64,000 nucleotides of DNA from NCBI GenBank assembly GCA_050949415.1, contig JBMNFR010000009.1, positions 558,001 through 622,000 on the forward strand, given 5' to 3'. The notes beneath the pieces are model-generated. The model saw only the letters and a program-made list of their open reading frames with translations. It ran no database searches and was not told the origin of the DNA. This stretch comes from JAAZKI01 sp012799905 (GTDB lineage Bacteria; Verrucomicrobiota; Lentisphaeria; Oligosphaerales; Oligosphaeraceae). Position 1 is the stretch's first letter. Each line of letters starts with the position of its first letter. Shown in pieces: positions 37,017 through 45,782 of the stretch. A program made the position numbers and the translations under genes.

Positions 37017-37194
37017 AATGATGAATGATGAATTATGAATTATGAAATGCGCCTCAGCATTCAGCATTCAGCCCCTAATCTCGCCCCTCGCCCCTCGCCC
37101 CTCGCCCCTCGCCCCTCGTCCCTAAAAAAGCCCCTCGCCCCTCGCCCCTAAAAAAACCTCGCCCCTCGCCCCTAAAAAAAGCCCCTCGCCACTA
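37017..37194 (-). repeat. Composite heptanucleotide array, one unit, inverse orientation
   Basis: Read on the minus strand the order is the same as in the other arrays: G-rich part (GGGGCGA heptamers with A/T-run inserts, 37195-37080), GCTGAAT units, linker GCTGAGGCGCATTTCATAAT (about 37060), then CATAATT/CATCATT units. It begins at the stop codon of the TatD gene. The rest of the 353-bp gap up to the dehydrogenase start shows nothing recognisable. Confidence 0.9.
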
Positions 37195-37986
37195 AAACAC
37201 CACAGATGGCATTTCCACATTCAGGATTCGACAGGCGTTTGCCGTGGTCACGGCTGCCAGTTTCTCGGTGGTCATCCCCTTCTCGCTGGCTACTCGCTGC
37301 CCGATAAGGGGCAGGTAAGCCGGACAATTGCGCTTGCCGCGCCAGGGCACCGGCGCCAGATACGGCGAATCCGTCTCCAGCAACAATCGCTCGACCGGGA
37401 TGACGGCCAGCGACTCGCGGATGTTGACTGCCTTATTAAAAGTGACCATGCCGTTCATCGACAGCATCGCGCCCATGGCCAGCCATTCCTCGGCCTGGTC
37501 CGGCGTTCCGGTGAAACTATGGATGATGAACGGTGCGCCCGGACGTAAGTGGTCCCTAACCAACTGGCGGCAATCAGGATACGCGTCCCGACAATGGATG
37601 ACAGCCGGCTTGCCCAGTTCAGACGCCAGTTCCAGAAACACGGCAAAAACTTCCCGCTGGCGCTCAGGCGGCGAAAAATTGTAATGATAGTCCAAGCCGA
37701 TTTCGCCTACGGCGATGACGCCAGGACGCGTCAGCAGGTCACGAAACAACGACAAGCCGTCAAACGATGAGGCGACGTGAGGATGCAGCCCGACTGCCGT
37801 ATAGACGCCTTGGGCCGGATCGCCCAGAGCAACTGTCGCCTCGCAATCTTCCAAAGATGTCCCCTGGACGAAAAAGCCTGCGACCCCAACCGCCCGAGCC
37901 GCTGCCGTCATGGCTTCGAAATCATCTTCGGGATCGACATGCAAATGCGTATCAAACCAAAGCAAAGGTCTGCCCTTATCTTCCAA
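37192..37986 (-). CDS. TatD-family hydrolase/DNase
   Basis: A 264-residue metal-dependent hydrolase of the TatD family (3'-5' exonuclease activity is known for E. coli TatD; YcfH/YjjV relatives). Metal ligands: FDTHLHVD (His-x-His, about residues 11-18), GEIGLDYHYNFSP (Glu), VIHCRDAYP (His), FIIHSFTGTPDQAEEWL (His) and LETDSPYLAPVPWRGKRNCP (Asp). The only available start is a TTG at 37986, since no ATG or GTG lies between it and the upstream stop. It belongs to a run with tsaE and the SurA-like gene upstream. Its TAG stop codon lies inside the edge of a heptamer array. Confidence 0.92.
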   Translation of the reverse strand: MEDKGRPLLWFDTHLHVDPEDDFEAMTAAARAVGVAGFFVQGTSLEDCEATVALGDPAQGVYTAVGLHPHVASSFDGLSLFRDLLTRPGVIAVGEIGLDYHYNFSPPERQREVFAVFLELASELGKPAVIHCRDAYPDCRQLVRDHLRPGAPFIIHSFTGTPDQAEEWLAMGAMLSMNGMVTFNKAVNIRESLAVIPVERLLLETDSPYLAPVPWRGKRNCPAYLPLIGQRVASEKGMTTEKLAAVTTANACRILNVEMPSVVF

Positions 37987-38040
37987 AATGTCATCAAAAT
38001 CCGTGTTCTGGCCGAAATGCCGCTCGTCTTTTTGGTGACG

Positions 38041-38496
38041 TCAGCGCTGAGTGGAGGTCAGGCGCGCGCCGATGTCATCTGGCAGTTCCAGCTGGCGTTG
38101 GTTTTCCCCGGCATGCGTCATCGTGATGTTCAACACTGCTCCGGGTCGCAGCAGACCGGCAATCCTCTCTGGCCATTCGACCATGGCAATCGCGTTGTCA
38201 GCGAACAGATATTCCTCAATGCCGAACGCCAACGCTGCCTGTTCGTCCGTAATTCTATACATATCAAGATGATAGAACCAGATACCGCCGGGCGTCCGAT
38301 ATTCCTGGACAACCGTGAAGGTCGGACTGGTCACCGGCTCGGTGATGCCCAGGCCGCGCGCCACCCCGCGGCTCAGCGCTGTCTTGCCTGCCCCGAGGTC
38401 GCCGTAAAGCGCCACCACCATGCCGGGGCGAAGCAGCTTTGCCAGGGCTTTCCCAAGGCTCAGCGTCTCTTCTTCACTATGGCTGTTGATCTGCAT
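38041..38496 (-). CDS. tsaE: tRNA threonylcarbamoyladenosine biosynthesis ATPase TsaE
   Basis: TsaE is the essential ATPase that supports TsaB/TsaD in making t6A37 on ANN-decoding tRNAs. The 151-residue product has the family length and motifs: SEEETLSLGKALAKLL, P-loop ALYGDLGAGKTALSRGVARG (about residues 29-48), SPTFTVVQEY, FYHLDMYRI and the C-terminal VEWPERIAGLL. The start ATG is the first in frame. It lies about 54 bp upstream of tatD and about 50 bp after the SurA-like gene, so the three are probably one operon. Confidence 0.95.
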   Translation of the reverse strand: MQINSHSEEETLSLGKALAKLLRPGMVVALYGDLGAGKTALSRGVARGLGITEPVTSPTFTVVQEYRTPGGIWFYHLDMYRITDEQAALAFGIEEYLFADNAIAMVEWPERIAGLLRPGAVLNITMTHAGENQRQLELPDDIGARLTSTQR

Positions 38497-38545
38497 GGAT
38501 GCGCGGCTCTCCCACCCTTCCCTGCGCCAGGTCGGCGCCTTGGCC

Positions 38546-39511
38546 TCACAGGCCTTCCATCCGCCGAACCGGATATTTCATGTGGAGCTCACGGATGAAC
38601 TCAACGTAGCGGCGCTCTTCCTCCTCCTTCTCCAGCTGCCGTCGAATCTGCTCCCGCAATTCGTCATTGAGCATCGGCACGCCGCCAGCGTCAAACTCCA
38701 AAACGTGAATAAAATAGTAGCTTGAGCCGATTTCCACCGGCTCCAACGTCGTCTGTCCGGCCGACATCGTCTTGACCACTTCCTCCAGTTTCGGATTCAT
38801 GTCCGTAAACCATCCTTGGTCGCCGCCCTTGTCTGCGCCTAGCCCCTCGGAATATTTGCCCGCCAGTTCAGCAAAGGCGGTTCCGGCTGTCAGTTGCTCC
38901 TTGATCTCGCGGCAGACTTCATTCACGCGTGCGCCATGTCGGCCGTTCTTCTGAATCTGGATAATGGCCAGATGATAGCGTGGCGGTGTCATCATCGAAG
39001 ACTTCTGCGCCTCAAAATACTTCTCCACGTCGTGATCAGTCACGATATTGCCCCGGGAAATCCGTTCACGGGTCAAAAGTTCGACCGCGATGTCCTTATG
39101 CAGGCGTTCGCGGAATTCGGTGATAGTCATGCCCTGGGCATGCAGCTGCGTCTCAAATTTGGCGATGTTGCCGCCAGCAGCGTTAGTGATGACCTGGTTG
39201 AGGCGTTCCTGCAAATACGAGGTCGGCACCTTTGCCTGCAATTTCTGGAATTCAAGATAGATGAGTTCGCGTTCGATCAGCACATTCAACGCCTTCTTGC
39301 GGACAGCCAGGAGTTGGTCAAGCAGCTCCTCGCCGACGTAGGAACGCCGCAGCTGCATTTCCTCCAGCTGCGTCATTTCCATGATTTCATGCGCTGTAAT
39401 CACCTTGTCGCCAACGATGGCCAGCAGGGAATCACTATATTCGACCTGGCCGCGCGCCAGCATCGTGATGGTCATAATCAATCCAAACAATAATCCACGC
39501 CATGTGGTCAT
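38546..39511 (-). CDS. SurA-like periplasmic peptidyl-prolyl isomerase
   Basis: A 321-residue secreted chaperone/foldase. Signal peptide (LLFGLIMTITMLARG) followed by a SurA N-terminal-like helical region (about 20-170) with LLAIVGDKVITAHEIMEM, then one parvulin domain (about 175-275: YHLAIIQIQKN, FAELAGKYSEG, GGDQGWFTDM, GSSYYFIHVLEFD) and a short C-terminal helix. In E. coli SurA assists outer-membrane protein folding; this version has one parvulin domain instead of two. The gene starts the tsaE-tatD run. AAAGGCAGGCACT precedes the ATG. Confidence 0.87.
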   Translation of the reverse strand: MTTWRGLLFGLIMTITMLARGQVEYSDSLLAIVGDKVITAHEIMEMTQLEEMQLRRSYVGEELLDQLLAVRKKALNVLIERELIYLEFQKLQAKVPTSYLQERLNQVITNAAGGNIAKFETQLHAQGMTITEFRERLHKDIAVELLTRERISRGNIVTDHDVEKYFEAQKSSMMTPPRYHLAIIQIQKNGRHGARVNEVCREIKEQLTAGTAFAELAGKYSEGLGADKGGDQGWFTDMNPKLEEVVKTMSAGQTTLEPVEIGSSYYFIHVLEFDAGGVPMLNDELREQIRRQLEKEEEERRYVEFIRELHMKYPVRRMEGL

Positions 39512-39781
39512 AGTGCCTGCCTTTCGGTGGGAAAAACAAATCCATCGGTTGCATCACATTTTACTGTCAGCCTGTTAATATATATTCCCAACCCTCAAAA
39601 ACAACGGCTTCACCCTCAACCACGTACGCGAGACCTGCGACTGAGCCAGAACTACGACGACAAGCTGACGTCATTCCGCAGTCAAAACGTTTGCCGAACC
39701 GCAATGCTGCATTACGTTAACAGCATCGTCTCCCATCCTTTCACGTCTATCTTGCATTCATCATGACCGGGTATTGTGAAT

Positions 39782-40777
39782 ATGTCTACCAACCGTCCAG
39801 ACCGTCAAGCCATTCTGCAACGCGCCACTGAAGTCATCGACATCGAAATCGAGGGTCTGAAAGCCCTTCGCGACGACTTAGGCGCCCCCTACGTCGAACT
39901 GGTGGAACGCTGCCTCAACACCCTCAGCGACGGCGGCAAACTCGTCCTCTGCGGAGTTGGCAAAAGCGGCCATATCAGCAAGAAAATTGCTGCGACTTTG
40001 TCGAGCACCGGCTCGCAGGCCGTGTTTCTGCATCCGGTGGAGGCCATGCATGGCGATTTAGGCGTAGTCTCCCGCCAGGATCTGTTGCTGGCCGTCAGTT
40101 ACAGCGGCGAGACCGATGAGCTGCTGACCATGCTCCCGGCGATAAAGCGCTTGGGCATCACCATCGTGGCTATCACCGGCAAGGCAGATTCGCGCCTAGG
40201 CGAGGTCGCTGACTTGGTCGTGCCCATGCCGGTGCCGCGCGAAGCCTGTCCATTCAACCTGGCGCCGACCACCACCACCACGGCCCTGGCCGCCCTTGGC
40301 GACGCCCTGGCCATGACCCTCCTGAACTGCCGGCGCTTCGGACTGAACGACTATGCCAAACTGCATCCCGCCGGCGCCATCGGCCGCAGCATCACCCTAA
40401 CCGTCAAAGACTGCATGCGCACCGGCCAGCACGCCCCCAGAGTGACCCCCGGCACCCCGGTCCGCGATGGCCTGCTGGCTATGACCAACGCCCGCAGCGG
40501 CGCTGTCGCCATCGTTGACGCCAATGACGTCCTGCTGGGCATTTTCACTGACGGCGACTTCCGGCGTCAGATCACCCGCGACACTGCTGTCCTGGATGCC
40601 CCCATCGAATCGGTGATGACCCCCAACCCCATCGCCATCAATGAAAACTGCCTTGCCGTCGAAATCATGAAACTGCTGGAAAAACGCAAGATTGACGACA
40701 TCCTCGTCGTGGATGACAACGGCCGTATGACCGGCCTGGTTGACATCCAAGACCTGCCCAAATTCAAAGTGATGTGA
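39782..40777 (+). CDS. kdsD: Arabinose-5-phosphate isomerase (KdsD/KpsF family)
   Basis: KdsD converts ribulose-5-phosphate to D-arabinose-5-phosphate, the first step of Kdo synthesis for LPS. About 331 residues. SIS domain at 40-180: LVLCGVGKSGHISKKIAATL, STGSQAVFLHPVEAMHGDLG, LLAVSYSGETDELLTMLPAI, AYTALGD-type segment NLAPTTTTTALAALGDALAM. HPAGAIGRS ends the SIS part. Two CBS domains follow (about 205-325), ending in DILVVDDNGRMTGLVDIQDL. The frame opens with a GTG at 39776, but the ATG two codons later is more usual. This is a single-gene unit. Confidence 0.93.
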   Translation: MSTNRPDRQAILQRATEVIDIEIEGLKALRDDLGAPYVELVERCLNTLSDGGKLVLCGVGKSGHISKKIAATLSSTGSQAVFLHPVEAMHGDLGVVSRQDLLLAVSYSGETDELLTMLPAIKRLGITIVAITGKADSRLGEVADLVVPMPVPREACPFNLAPTTTTTALAALGDALAMTLLNCRRFGLNDYAKLHPAGAIGRSITLTVKDCMRTGQHAPRVTPGTPVRDGLLAMTNARSGAVAIVDANDVLLGIFTDGDFRRQITRDTAVLDAPIESVMTPNPIAINENCLAVEIMKLLEKRKIDDILVVDDNGRMTGLVDIQDLPKFKVM

Positions 40778-40843
40778 ATTGGCCGTCGACAATGTAAGTT
40801 CTGGCCAGTGCTGCAATCGTTGCCTTGCCCTTGCATCGCGTGC

Positions 40844-41857
40844 TCATTCCTCTTCCGGATAATCGCAGGCAGCCAACAACGTCTGGTGGAGCAGAAGTTC
40901 ATGCTGCAACGGATATGGATTCGCAATTTTTCCATTAATAATATCCGCGAATTCGCGCAATTGCGCTCCATATCTGCATCCCAGCGGCCCGCAATCAATC
41001 AGGTGCGTTCCGGCCGGGTAGCCGCCGGTTGCCTTTTTCAAGGTCAAACGAACCTGCAAGGGGTCGACGTAATAGGCCGCCTTTTCAATCGGGCAGAGTT
41101 CAACGCTGCCGCCTGTTCCACAGATGATAAAGCGCCGATGCCGCATGCCGTCGATTTCAACCACTGAAACCCGGATGGTCGCTGTGGCGCTGGCATATTC
41201 CAGCACGGCCAAGCCATTGTCAACCAGCCCGTCCTTTCGGGTCTGCTTCATAAAGGGCGTGACCTTGTCCGGCTTGCCGAGCATCAGGAGAACCTGGTCA
41301 ATCAGGTAGCCGGCGAAAATATACATGGCCCCTCCCTTGAATTGAGCTAGCCAGCGCCGATAATCGGGGTTTTCGCTATCGTCACGGCTCATCACCGCGT
41401 GGATTTCAAAAACATCGCCCAGCCCGCCTTCTTGCACCGCCTTTTGGCAGAAGCGCAAAGCCGGGTTATAGCGGTAGACGTATGCCTGTTGCAAGGCTAA
41501 AGACCGGCTGTCACAGATATCCAACAAGCGCCGGAAATCAGCCAGCGATTCCCCGGCCGGCTTATCCAAGTGGATATGCAGTCCTTGTGCGGCGCACTGC
41601 AATGCCGTTGGAATCAACTCAGGGACATCCTTTTCCACCAAAACCGCATCCAGGCCGGGATATTGCAACACCTCCTCCTCTGACAAGAAGGGAAGCCCGG
41701 CATAGGCCGACAAGCCGCTGCGCTTTTCCCTCCACACAGGATCGCTTTCTGCGACGCCGACAATCTCAAAGAGTTCCGGGAGATTGCGCAGAGCCGCCAT
41801 CTTTGCCGACCCGTGATTGTGGCCAATTCCGATCTGACCGATTTTAATTCTTGACAT
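40844..41857 (-). CDS. Gfo/Idh/MocA-family oxidoreductase
   Basis: A 337-residue NAD(P)-dependent sugar oxidoreductase. The nucleotide site is IGQIGIGHNHGSAKMAAL (residues 5-22), which departs from the usual GxGxxG by GIGHNHG, a variant common in the family. LHIHLDKPAGESLADFRRLL carries the catalytic-type EKP equivalent DKP. The C-terminal alpha/beta sheet domain starts at about 125. The ATG at 41857 has GGGAG 5 bases upstream; the open frame further upstream is not supported. It is divergent from the glycosidase-like gene at 42067 with a 209-bp gap, so the two may share control. Confidence 0.88.
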   Translation of the reverse strand: MSRIKIGQIGIGHNHGSAKMAALRNLPELFEIVGVAESDPVWREKRSGLSAYAGLPFLSEEEVLQYPGLDAVLVEKDVPELIPTALQCAAQGLHIHLDKPAGESLADFRRLLDICDSRSLALQQAYVYRYNPALRFCQKAVQEGGLGDVFEIHAVMSRDDSENPDYRRWLAQFKGGAMYIFAGYLIDQVLLMLGKPDKVTPFMKQTRKDGLVDNGLAVLEYASATATIRVSVVEIDGMRHRRFIICGTGGSVELCPIEKAAYYVDPLQVRLTLKKATGGYPAGTHLIDCGPLGCRYGAQLREFADIINGKIANPYPLQHELLLHQTLLAACDYPEEE

Positions 41858-42066
41858 CATGACTCCCTTCTTGATGTTGACTGGGTTAATATACCGACGC
41901 ATCCAGCGACTGCCAACGCAATTTATGCCACGGTCTGCGGAAATGCAAAACACCCGCCGCATCAACTCCCACGCCAGTTGTTTTTTGTCCATGCGCGTAT
42001 TATTGTAGAAAGGCATCCTCGCAAAAGGCGATAACCAAAAATCAACAAAAACCGGGAGAAGACACG

Positions 42067-44376
42067 ATGAGACAATGGTGGTTAGCAGCGATTTTTCTGC
42101 CCCTAGCAGTGTTGGCAGCCAAGCCGCGAATCGGCGTGGTCTACAGCGACTGGCCCGATGGAAAAAAAAGCTTCTTCAAAGAATTTGACAAAACCTTGGC
42201 GGAATTGGCTTGGGTTCCGGAAAAAATAGAAAACACAACGTTGCCGGAATTGAGCCAGCGCCTGGCTGACTTTGACCTGATCATCGCGTCCAGCGTCGCC
42301 AATTACACGCACACGGTCGATATGGCCCCATACGCCAACCAATGGCTGGATTATCTGAATCAAGGCGGCATGCTCCTGGTGGTTGACGCCAACTATACCA
42401 GCGTGCTGAATGCCTGGGTGGCGAAATTCGGGCCAGACTTCGCCGTGACCACCGAGAACTGCTCTGCGTACAAGCTGAAGACTCCGGAAAGCCGGGTTGT
42501 GACCGTGCACAATCATCCGTTCCTGCAGATGCCGTACGACTTAGCCGCTGCCTTAACCGTCAAAAACCACTGGGCCCACATGACGCGCCTTTCTGACAGC
42601 TGGGAACGGCTCATCACCTGCTCCGATGACGAGGGACTCCTCCTGCTCAAATCCGTTGGCAAAGGCCTCGTCGTTCTGTGCAGCTACGCTCAAATGGGCA
42701 GCGCGGACGGAAAAGAGGCCGGCATCGCCTTGCTCCAAAACATGTTTTTCTGGCGCCAATTCCAGCAGCATGGCTTGCGGATATTGGCGCTTGCCAAGGG
42801 CACGGATCAAGTCGGCCCCAGCGCCTTCAACCTGCGCTTGCAAGGCGCGCCGGAAAGCTTGAACGGACTCGTCGTCGAACTGACGGAGACAGCGCAAGGT
42901 CAGGCGCCGCGGCAACATTCAGCCACGGCTGCGGTCACCGGTGACCAGGCCACACTAAACCTGGCGCTGCCCGCCAAAACCCGCGGCCAGACAGCCTGGC
43001 GCCTGGCTCTGCGCCGGGGGAACGACAGCCCGGCCACCGCTGAGTGGCAGGAAAACCTCCCGCCCGTCATAGCCATCGCCCTGAAACGAAAGCACTTATA
43101 CCCACGCAATCGCGAACTGGAAGCCAATTTCACCTTGGTTCCGCTCCAAGCCGAACTGACCGGCGCCGAACTGCGCTGGCGCCTGGACGACCAGCCCGTG
43201 ACCATCCAGCCGCTGAGCAGCCATAAGTTCCAGCAGACAATTGCGGTGACCGGATTGCCGGAAGGACGCCATGTCCTTAAAGCCGAATTCTGGGCAAGAG
43301 GCACGTGCCAGGGCCAGGCCGAAGCAGAATTTTTCACCCATCCCCAACCGCTCTACGACGTCCGGGCTGACGGCGTTCTGCTGGAAGCAGGCAAGCCATT
43401 TTTCCCGCTGGGATTCTACCACGTCTCCTGGAAATTCACGCCAGCACAGCGCCTGGATATGGCCAAGGCAGTCGCTGCCGCCGGCTACAATACGATTCAC
43501 GTCGGCTTCAATGGCGATGAAAGAAACACCAACAGCTACGGCGATTTTCTGGATGCCTGCGCTGCCAACAACCTGCGCGTCATCACCGAATTCGGCTATT
43601 CTCCGAAGGAAGTAATCACCAAATATCGCGGGTACTCTGCGGTCATGGGCTGGAACCCGGGTGACGAACCAGCGGCGCGCGGCATCACGGCAGAGGAAAT
43701 GTTCCGGCGCTATGATCAATTCAAGCAGCTTGACCCCAATCATCTGGCCTATACAGTAATCTGCATCCCGGCGCAATACGGACGCTATGCCTGCGGAACT
43801 GACGTGCTGGCCCCAGACCCCTATCCAATACCAAAACATAACGTTGACGATGTTTTTCGACGCTTCCAAGAAGCTCGCCAAGAGGCGCTCAAGGTGGACA
43901 CAACCGTCTGGGCAGTGCTGCAATGCTTCGGCGGCTACGGCAGCTGGTCGCGGCCTCCCACCCCTCAGGAATTCCGGGCTATGACCTACCTCGCCCTGTT
44001 GGCACAAGTCAAGGGAATCATCTACTACACCTACGCCGACGGCGGCTTCTACCTGCCAGACTCCACCGAGCTTCATCAAGCGGTGCAAGCACTGCCAGCA
44101 GAACTAAAAGACCTCCTGCCCATGGTCATGGACGGGCATTTTGAACTGCACGCCAATGACGTAGACCGCGTCTATATCGGCTCCTGGAACATGAATGGAC
44201 AACGCCGCATCGTCATCGTCAATGCCGACAAGGAAAAAACAGTCCCCTTCGCATATGAAGCCCGTGAACCCGGCCTGCCGACCGTCCTCTATGGCGAAGC
44301 AATCGGAATGCGTCGAGAGGATGCCACAATCCGGGCGGAAATCAAACCGCTGGAGAGAATTGTCCTGCTGGAGTAA
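42067..44376 (+). CDS. Secreted glycosidase-like protein with an amidotransferase-like N-terminal domain
   Basis: A 769-residue secreted protein that I cannot assign to a named family. After the signal peptide (WWLAAIFLPLAVLAA) comes an amidotransferase/ThuA-like fold (about 20-235: RIGVVYSDWP, DFDLIIASSVANY, WLDYLNQGGMLLVVDANYTS), then beta-sandwich domains (about 250-425), then a TIM-barrel region (about 430-690) like GH2/GH5-type cores: FFPLGFYHVSWKFTPAQRLD, VMGWNPGDEPAARGIT, APDPYPI, YYTYADGGFYLPD. The Asp-Glu of GDEP could be the acid/base. A small C-terminal beta domain ends the protein. GGGAG precedes the ATG. Likely acts on plant or host glycans; this is inference. Confidence 0.7.
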   Translation: MRQWWLAAIFLPLAVLAAKPRIGVVYSDWPDGKKSFFKEFDKTLAELAWVPEKIENTTLPELSQRLADFDLIIASSVANYTHTVDMAPYANQWLDYLNQGGMLLVVDANYTSVLNAWVAKFGPDFAVTTENCSAYKLKTPESRVVTVHNHPFLQMPYDLAAALTVKNHWAHMTRLSDSWERLITCSDDEGLLLLKSVGKGLVVLCSYAQMGSADGKEAGIALLQNMFFWRQFQQHGLRILALAKGTDQVGPSAFNLRLQGAPESLNGLVVELTETAQGQAPRQHSATAAVTGDQATLNLALPAKTRGQTAWRLALRRGNDSPATAEWQENLPPVIAIALKRKHLYPRNRELEANFTLVPLQAELTGAELRWRLDDQPVTIQPLSSHKFQQTIAVTGLPEGRHVLKAEFWARGTCQGQAEAEFFTHPQPLYDVRADGVLLEAGKPFFPLGFYHVSWKFTPAQRLDMAKAVAAAGYNTIHVGFNGDERNTNSYGDFLDACAANNLRVITEFGYSPKEVITKYRGYSAVMGWNPGDEPAARGITAEEMFRRYDQFKQLDPNHLAYTVICIPAQYGRYACGTDVLAPDPYPIPKHNVDDVFRRFQEARQEALKVDTTVWAVLQCFGGYGSWSRPPTPQEFRAMTYLALLAQVKGIIYYTYADGGFYLPDSTELHQAVQALPAELKDLLPMVMDGHFELHANDVDRVYIGSWNMNGQRRIVIVNADKEKTVPFAYEAREPGLPTVLYGEAIGMRREDATIRAEIKPLERIVLLE

Positions 44377-44446
44377 GCAAGCACAGCCGGAGCGCCGACC
44401 GGGCCGACGCCTTTGCCCAAGTGCATCCAATCAAGAGGAACTTGCC

Positions 44447-45259
44447 ATGATATCAGTGAACGCCGAATTATGCACTCGTTGCGGGCAATGCCTGCGGGTC
44501 TGCACCACGGAAATCTTCGAGATGCGGGACGGCATTCCAGCGATGACCGACGGCGGCGAAGATTACTGCATCAAATGCCAGCACTGCCTCGCGGTCTGCC
44601 CGGTCGGAGCCATTACCCTCAATGACAAAACACCGGCTGATTGCGCGCCGATTGGCCCGCTGCCCAGCCCGGAGCACATGCTCAACCTCCTGCGCCAGCG
44701 CCGCAGTATCCGGCACTTCCAGACGACACCAGTGGAACCGGACATCCTGGCAAAACTGCAAGCTGCCCTGGCCTGGAGTCCGACCGGCTGCAACGACCAC
44801 CGACTCTACGCCGTGCTAGTCAATGGACACGACGCCATGGCAAGCTTCCGCGAACCAACCCTGCGGCTGCTCCGATGGGTCGTGAAAACGAGAATCCCGC
44901 AGCTGATCAGCCGAAGACTCAACCAGGTACTGAAGAGAATCCTTGACGGCGAAGACGTCATTTTCCGACAAGCACCGCACATGGTCGTAGTCGCAACACC
45001 AAAAAATGCCCCCTGCGCTGACATTGACCCAACGATTGCACTGGCCCAATTCGAACTGTACGCTCAAACCCTTGGCCTGGGAACATTGTGGTGCGGCTTT
45101 GCCTACTTTGCATTCCGCCTATTCCGGCATCTGCGCCGTCCTCTTGACCTGCCGAAAGGCTACCGGGTTGGCGGCGTCCTTCTCTTCGGGTATCCTGACA
45201 TCACCTTCCACCGGGCGACCTGCCCAGACCCTGTCCTGGTCAAAAACATATCACTTTAG
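44447..45259 (+). CDS. Ferredoxin-nitroreductase fusion
   Basis: A 270-residue flavoprotein. The N terminus is a two-cluster ferredoxin: CTRCGQCLRVCTTEIF (about 9-24) and YCIKCQHCLAVCPVGAI (about 41-57). A nitroreductase domain follows: LLRQRRSIRHFQTTPVEPDI (about 85-104), WSPTGCNDHRLYAVLV, and YAQTLGLGTLWCGF with KGYRVGGVLLFGYPD. Such proteins probably pass electrons from Fe-S clusters to FMN for reduction of an unknown substrate in anaerobes. AAGAGGAAC precedes the ATG. The TAG stop is formed by the first bases of a heptamer array (TTTAGGGGCGAGG). Confidence 0.9.
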   Translation: MISVNAELCTRCGQCLRVCTTEIFEMRDGIPAMTDGGEDYCIKCQHCLAVCPVGAITLNDKTPADCAPIGPLPSPEHMLNLLRQRRSIRHFQTTPVEPDILAKLQAALAWSPTGCNDHRLYAVLVNGHDAMASFREPTLRLLRWVVKTRIPQLISRRLNQVLKRILDGEDVIFRQAPHMVVVATPKNAPCADIDPTIALAQFELYAQTLGLGTLWCGFAYFAFRLFRHLRRPLDLPKGYRVGGVLLFGYPDITFHRATCPDPVLVKNISL

Positions 45260-45437
45260 GGGCGAGGAGTTGAATGCTGAATGTTGAATGCTGAATGTTG
45301 AATGCTGAATGTTGAATGCTGAATGTTGAATGCTGAATGTTGAATGCTGAATGTTGAATGTTGAATGTTGAATGCTAAAAGACGAGGCGCATTTCATAAT
45401 TCACAATTCACAATTCATCATTCGTTAGGGGCGAGGG
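45257..45437 (+). repeat. Composite heptanucleotide array, alternating form
   Basis: It starts inside the stop codon of the nitroreductase gene. The G-rich part is short, followed by about 14 GAAT heptamers in which GCTGAAT and GTTGAAT alternate, giving a 14-bp higher period, then linker GAGGCGCATTTCATAATTCA and degenerate CACAATT/CATCATT units, ending with another GGGGCGA block. The G-rich part seen elsewhere in many copies is nearly lost here. Confidence 0.88.
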
Positions 45438-45459
45438 GCTTTCTGGACTACATGCTGCT

Positions 45460-45600
45460 CCACCGTCCACTGACGTCCACTTCTGTCCACGTCCACTCCC
45501 CACTAATGTCCACTAAAGTCCACAGTCCATCGTCTACTAAAGTCCATTAAAGTCCACTAAAGTCCATTGTCCACTGTCCACTTAAAGTGCACTTACCCGG
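45460..45600. repeat. GTCCAC-rich tract
   Basis: A run of GTCCAC/GTCCAT units separated by 0-5 bases, closely matching 7318-7435 and 10350-10470 and, inverted, 19535-19620. Parts have period 7 (GTCCATT) and parts period 10 (GTCCACTAAA). The following bases to 45780 include CCACGAAAAACACGAAAG and an imperfect GTGGAC hairpin arm near 45755. No gene is visible in the 1,085-bp gap. Confidence 0.6.
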
Positions 45601-45782
45601 GATGTTTGGCTGAACTTTTCATTTCTGTAAGATAACTACATCATTTCACCTCAATTTGTAGTTATCACTGTTGAGCAATGAGATAACTACAAGTTTCTTA
45701 GAGTGGACGGTCGTCAACAGCCTATTTTTAACCACGAAAAACACGAAAGAGCCTGGGGGTGGACTCTCCGTCCGCAACCTAA

